A stretch of DNA of 8,981 nucleotides from Chloroflexota bacterium (GTDB lineage Bacteria; Chloroflexota; Limnocylindria; Limnocylindrales; CSP1-4), in contig JAKAMV010000350.1 of NCBI GenBank assembly GCA_021812735.1, positions 1 to 8,981 of the forward strand, read 5' to 3'. The translations under genes and the position numbers were made by a program. Shown here piece after piece: positions 6,457-8,981 of this stretch. The notes under the pieces are model-generated. The model was not told where the DNA came from. It was given only the letters and a program-made list of their open reading frames with translations, and did not search any database. The stretch's first letter is position 1. Each line of letters begins with the position of its first letter.

Positions 6457-8841
6457 TCAGTGGAGCGGCAGGTACAGGTTGCTCGACTGCGTGGCCCCGG
6501 CCGCGCCGCGTGCAGCGACCTTCAGCCGCAGGGTGCCGGTCGCCGACCTGCGGAGCGTGACGGTGACGCGGTACACGCTGGCCGAGACGCGGGTCATCGT
6601 GACGCCCCAGGCAGCGAGGCCCGGCTGGACGACGACCGCCCTCGGCGCTGTCGAGAGCGGCTCGGCGGAGTACGCCGTGAAGGTGACCCGCTGGCCGCGC
6701 CCGGGCGTGGTGTCCGACGCCACGATCCGGAACGCGTCCACGACCACGGCCGCCTGCCCGGTGAGGGTGGCCATGGCGTCGACCGCCACCACCTGCGTGC
6801 GGTACGTCCCGCGCGGCACGAAGGCGCCGGCGTCGTTCCGCCCGTCCCAGGTGTAGCTGTAGGCCCCGGCCGCGAGCGCCTCCCCCGCCTTGATCGTCCG
6901 GACCACCCGGCCCTGGCTGTCCACCACGGACCAGTCCACGGTCGCCGGGCCGGCGAGCCTGAACCCGAACGCTGTGGTGCGCGCGAAGCGGTCGCGGTCC
7001 TGCGGGAAGAAGAGCGCGCTGGAGCGGGTCACGAATCCGAGCGTCCGGTCGACCACCACCTGGCGCTCCTGGACGGCGCTCGTGCGGCCCGCCATGTCAC
7101 GGGCGGTGATGCGCACGGTGTACATGCCGTCGGGGGCGGCCGCGCCGCCGGCCAGCGTGCCGTCCCAGGTCACGGTCGCCGCGCGGCCGCTGAGGGGCAC
7201 GAGGATCGAGTCCACGGTCTCGCCCGCGGCATCGCTGATGAGGGCATCGGCCGTGCCGTCCTCGGTGGAGGTCACCCCGAACGAGACGGTGTCGCCGGCG
7301 CGGTCGCCGTTGGGGCTGAAGACGCGCGGGCTCGCGTCTCCGGCGACGGTCAGCGACGGCGGGGCGAAGTCCACGGTGAGGGCGCCCGTGCTGCGGAGCG
7401 GCCCGTTGCCCATCGCGTCGGTGGCCGTCAGGTTCCAGTGGTAGGTGCCGTCGGCCGAGTTGGCGGTCGGCGTCCAGCCGATGGCCGCCGTGTCGGACTG
7501 GCCCGAGCTCGACGCGAGCCTGTCGCCGGTGGCGTCGGTGATGGTCATGGACCAGATCGAGGGCTCGGACAGCCGGACCGAGACCGGGATGGTGCCGCCC
7601 GCCCCGTAACTGGCCATGGAGAAGGTTCCGGTGCCGTCGTCCACGGTCAACACCCGCGGCTCGAGCGAGTCGCGCGGCGTGAGCGTCGAGCCCACCATCC
7701 AGCCCGTCGTGCCGGTGTCGGTGTGGATCGCGTAGATCGGCGAGCCGTCGGCGGCGGGCACGGCCTCCTGGCGGTCCACGCGGACGATCGTCGTGCTCGG
7801 CAGGGAGGCGACCGGATCCGTCCCGGCCGCCGCGTCGCCGACGGAGCCGTAGACGCTGGCGCCGCTGGCGATGGGCGTCGCGTTGCCGGGCACCGCCATC
7901 GTCGCCGGGTCGCCGCCCGTGCTGGCGTAGGAGGCGCCCGTCACGTCGGCGGTGGTGAGCGTCAGGTCTCCGGTCGCGGAGCGCCAGAAGCCCGCGGGCG
8001 TGGCCTGGTCGGGATCGAGCAGCTCGGTCGTGCCGGGCGTGCGGACGGAGGCGAACTCGAGCACGTTGTTGTGGAAGTCCGGGGCGTTGGTGAAGTAGTC
8101 GCGGATCGACTCGCTCTGCGTGAACAGCGCACTGATGTAGTAGGGGTCGTGGCTGTGGCCGATCGCGATGACGGCCTTCACGCCCGCCGCCTCGAAGGCC
8201 GCCGCGTAGTTGTCGGCGCGCTGCCGGGCCACCGACAGCGTGGGGTCGGGCTGGCCGGGCTCGCTGTTGCCCGAGGCGTAGCAGAGGTGGAACAGCAGGA
8301 CGACCGCGTTGGGCGCGGGCGTCAGCGTGCGGATCGAGGGCTCGCCGTAGTACTTGAGCTCGCTGTCGGTCGTCTTGCCGTCGCCGTTGACGTCGTAGTT
8401 GAGGCCGAAGCCGTCCTTGGTCGTGTAGGCGGCGTCGTTGGGGTACGGGGCCGGCCAGCCGTTCCCGTGGCCCAGGTACACGATGACCGAGGCGCCGTTG
8501 ACCGCCGCCTTCACCCGGGGCCACGTCGCGTCGGGGCTGTAGACCTTCACGACGTTGTCGGTGTACTTGACCGCCTCGGCGTAGACCTGATCCGCGTAGG
8601 ACCGGTACGTCGCCGTCACGCTGCCGGTGGCGCCCACGATGATGACGACCTTGGGGTTCGCGCCCGCGGCGCGGACGGCCGTGGCGCTCGAAGGGGCGAA
8701 GACGCCGAGCCCGGCCACGAACAGGGCGACGAGCGCGACGGCGATCCTGGGCAATGCGGTGGCTCCACGCGCGGGTCGTGACCTTGCAAGGGTCGCCGCG
8801 GAGGGCCCGCCGGCCAATGGCGGGAACGTCCCGTCGCCCAT
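6457..8841 (-). CDS. Secreted caspase-fold (C25/CHAT-like) putative cysteine peptidase with Ig modules
   Basis: A 794-residue exported protein, numbered from the ATG at 8841. A hydrophobic stretch at ~30-52 (LPRIAVALVALFVAG) ending near SSATAVRAAG is a signal peptide. Residues ~63-275 look like a clan CD caspase-fold domain: KVVIIVG strand, VIVYLGHGNGW with candidate catalytic His125, VVLLFHLCYASGN with candidate Cys187, then AAGVKAVIAIGHSHDPYY, matching the strand after the Cys in CHAT and gingipain-type domains. A 12-residue EF-hand-like loop, DVNGDGKTTDSE (150-161), sits between His and Cys. An SH3-like segment (~323-391), an Ig-like domain (~396-491), a FlgD-like repeat beginning FSPNGD (508-513), a degenerate repeat with FFPQDRD (611-617) and TWDGRNDAG, and a terminal β domain follow. 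The last ~198 residues match the C-terminus of the downstream GH18 protein. Peptidase activity is inferred from motifs only; an inactive or non-peptidase caspase-fold protein is possible. A TTG start at 8754 (GGAG 8 nt upstream, 765 residues) is a credible alternative with a tighter signal peptide. Confidence 0.8.
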   Translation of the reverse strand: MGDGTFPPLAGGPSAATLARSRPARGATALPRIAVALVALFVAGLGVFAPSSATAVRAAGANPKVVIIVGATGSVTATYRSYADQVYAEAVKYTDNVVKVYSPDATWPRVKAAVNGASVIVYLGHGNGWPAPYPNDAAYTTKDGFGLNYDVNGDGKTTDSELKYYGEPSIRTLTPAPNAVVLLFHLCYASGNSEPGQPDPTLSVARQRADNYAAAFEAAGVKAVIAIGHSHDPYYISALFTQSESIRDYFTNAPDFHNNVLEFASVRTPGTTELLDPDQATPAGFWRSATGDLTLTTADVTGASYASTGGDPATMAVPGNATPIASGASVYGSVGDAAAGTDPVASLPSTTIVRVDRQEAVPAADGSPIYAIHTDTGTTGWMVGSTLTPRDSLEPRVLTVDDGTGTFSMASYGAGGTIPVSVRLSEPSIWSMTITDATGDRLASSSGQSDTAAIGWTPTANSADGTYHWNLTATDAMGNGPLRSTGALTVDFAPPSLTVAGDASPRVFSPNGDRAGDTVSFGVTSTEDGTADALISDAAGETVDSILVPLSGRAATVTWDGTLAGGAAAPDGMYTVRITARDMAGRTSAVQERQVVVDRTLGFVTRSSALFFPQDRDRFARTTAFGFRLAGPATVDWSVVDSQGRVVRTIKAGEALAAGAYSYTWDGRNDAGAFVPRGTYRTQVVAVDAMATLTGQAAVVVDAFRIVASDTTPGRGQRVTFTAYSAEPLSTAPRAVVVQPGLAAWGVTMTRVSASVYRVTVTLRRSATGTLRLKVAARGAAGATQSSNLYLPLH

Positions 8842-8853
8842 GGAACATTGGTG

Positions 8854-8858
8854 CCTCC
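8854..8858 (-). promoter_or_regulatory. GGAGG ribosome-binding site upstream of the caspase-like gene
   Basis: A perfect GGAGG sits 12 nt before the in-frame ATG 8841, which is long. It lies only 5 nt before an out-of-frame ATG at 8848. A 4-bp stem (CCAC/GTGG, 8857-8868) overlaps it and could partly mask it. Confidence 0.5.
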
Positions 8859-8873
8859 ACCGGCGTGGTACCC

Positions 8874-8890
8874 GGCGAGGTGTGCTCGCC
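8874..8890. promoter_or_regulatory. 17-bp perfect inverted repeat in the leader of the caspase-like gene
   Basis: GGCGAG (8874-8879), loop GTGTG and CTCGCC (8885-8890) form a perfect 6-bp-arm inverted repeat about 33 bp upstream of ATG 8841. An 8-bp palindrome, CTCCGGAG (8892-8899), is next to it. It could be an operator or an mRNA leader hairpin; the sequence alone does not decide. Confidence 0.4.
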
Positions 8891-8900
8891 ACTCCGGAGG

Positions 8901-8979
8901 CGCCGGGGGCTGCGCGCCGGGGGCTGCGCGCCGGGGGCTGCGCGCCGGGGGCTGCGCGCCGGGGGCTGCGCGCCGGGGG
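8901..8979. repeat. 14-bp perfect tandem repeat, 5.6 copies
   Basis: The unit CGCCGGGGGCTGCG is repeated exactly at 8901, 8915, 8929, 8943 and 8957, with a partial copy at 8971-8979. After that the sequence changes to AG at the window edge. It lies 60-140 bp upstream of the caspase-like gene, where its promoter would be expected. Each unit carries a G5 run on the plus strand. Confidence 0.9.
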
Positions 8980-8981
8980 AG

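Noticed and set aside
2560..8781. A 2073-codon open frame on the plus strand, antisense to both large genes
   Set aside because: Its codons are exactly in register with those of the two minus-strand genes, so it stays open simply because TTA, CTA and TCA codons are absent there in high-GC coding sequence. Its translation is Arg/Gly-rich low complexity with no domain, while the minus strand gives clear signal peptides and catalytic motifs.
7097..8860. Second long minus-strand frame beginning near the good ribosome site of the caspase-like gene
   Set aside because: Its translation is Arg-rich with no hydrophobic core or motif. The overlapping frame carries the signal peptide, GHG and Cys motifs and Ig repeats, so this is an out-of-frame shadow.
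8901..8979. Possible CRISPR array
   Set aside because: The 14-bp units abut with no spacers, so this is a simple tandem repeat.

Overview
The window is extremely GC-rich bacterial DNA (about three quarters G+C by eye), and all four supported genes lie on the minus strand, in the order 8841→6457, 6228→2386, 2389→1499, 1502→216. The very high GC, the GTG starts, the large secreted proteins built from FlgD-like Ig modules (SPNGDG…TW(D/N)G…PDGxY) and a soluble-type polyprenyl-phosphate mannose synthase fit a high-GC Chloroflexota or Actinomycetota lineage. No rRNA or marker gene is present to settle this, so the taxonomy is inference.

Region by region. 1-215 holds no gene but has two 38-bp identical hairpin-forming repeats 78 bp apart and a strong hairpin just downstream of the last gene. 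216-1502 encodes a GT-B (GT4-like) glycosyltransferase. 1499-2389 encodes a GT2 dolichyl/polyprenyl-phosphate mannose synthase-like enzyme. 2386-6228 encodes a 1280-residue secreted GH18 glycosidase followed by FN3-like, SH3-like and FlgD-like Ig modules. 6229-6456 is a 228-bp spacer with four inverted repeats centred about 28 bp apart. 6457-8841 encodes a secreted protein with a caspase-fold (C25/CHAT-like) catalytic domain, an SH3-like segment and Ig modules. 8842-8981 is the upstream region of that gene, with a leader hairpin and 5.6 copies of a perfect 14-bp tandem repeat running into the window edge.

The GH18, GT2 and GT4 genes are joined by two identical 4-bp GTGA stop/start overlaps and are almost certainly co-transcribed and translationally coupled. 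The caspase-like gene lies upstream in the same direction behind its own spacer. It ends in a module of about 198 residues that is clearly related to, and by my count the same length as, the C-terminus of the GH18 protein. My reading is a cell-envelope locus: two exported modular enzymes sharing a C-terminal module, next to cytoplasmic enzymes that make a lipid-linked sugar donor and transfer sugar. The functional link between the secreted pair and the glycosyltransferases is inference. The caspase-like protein, with an EF-hand-like loop placed between its proposed catalytic His and Cys, is the least ordinary item.
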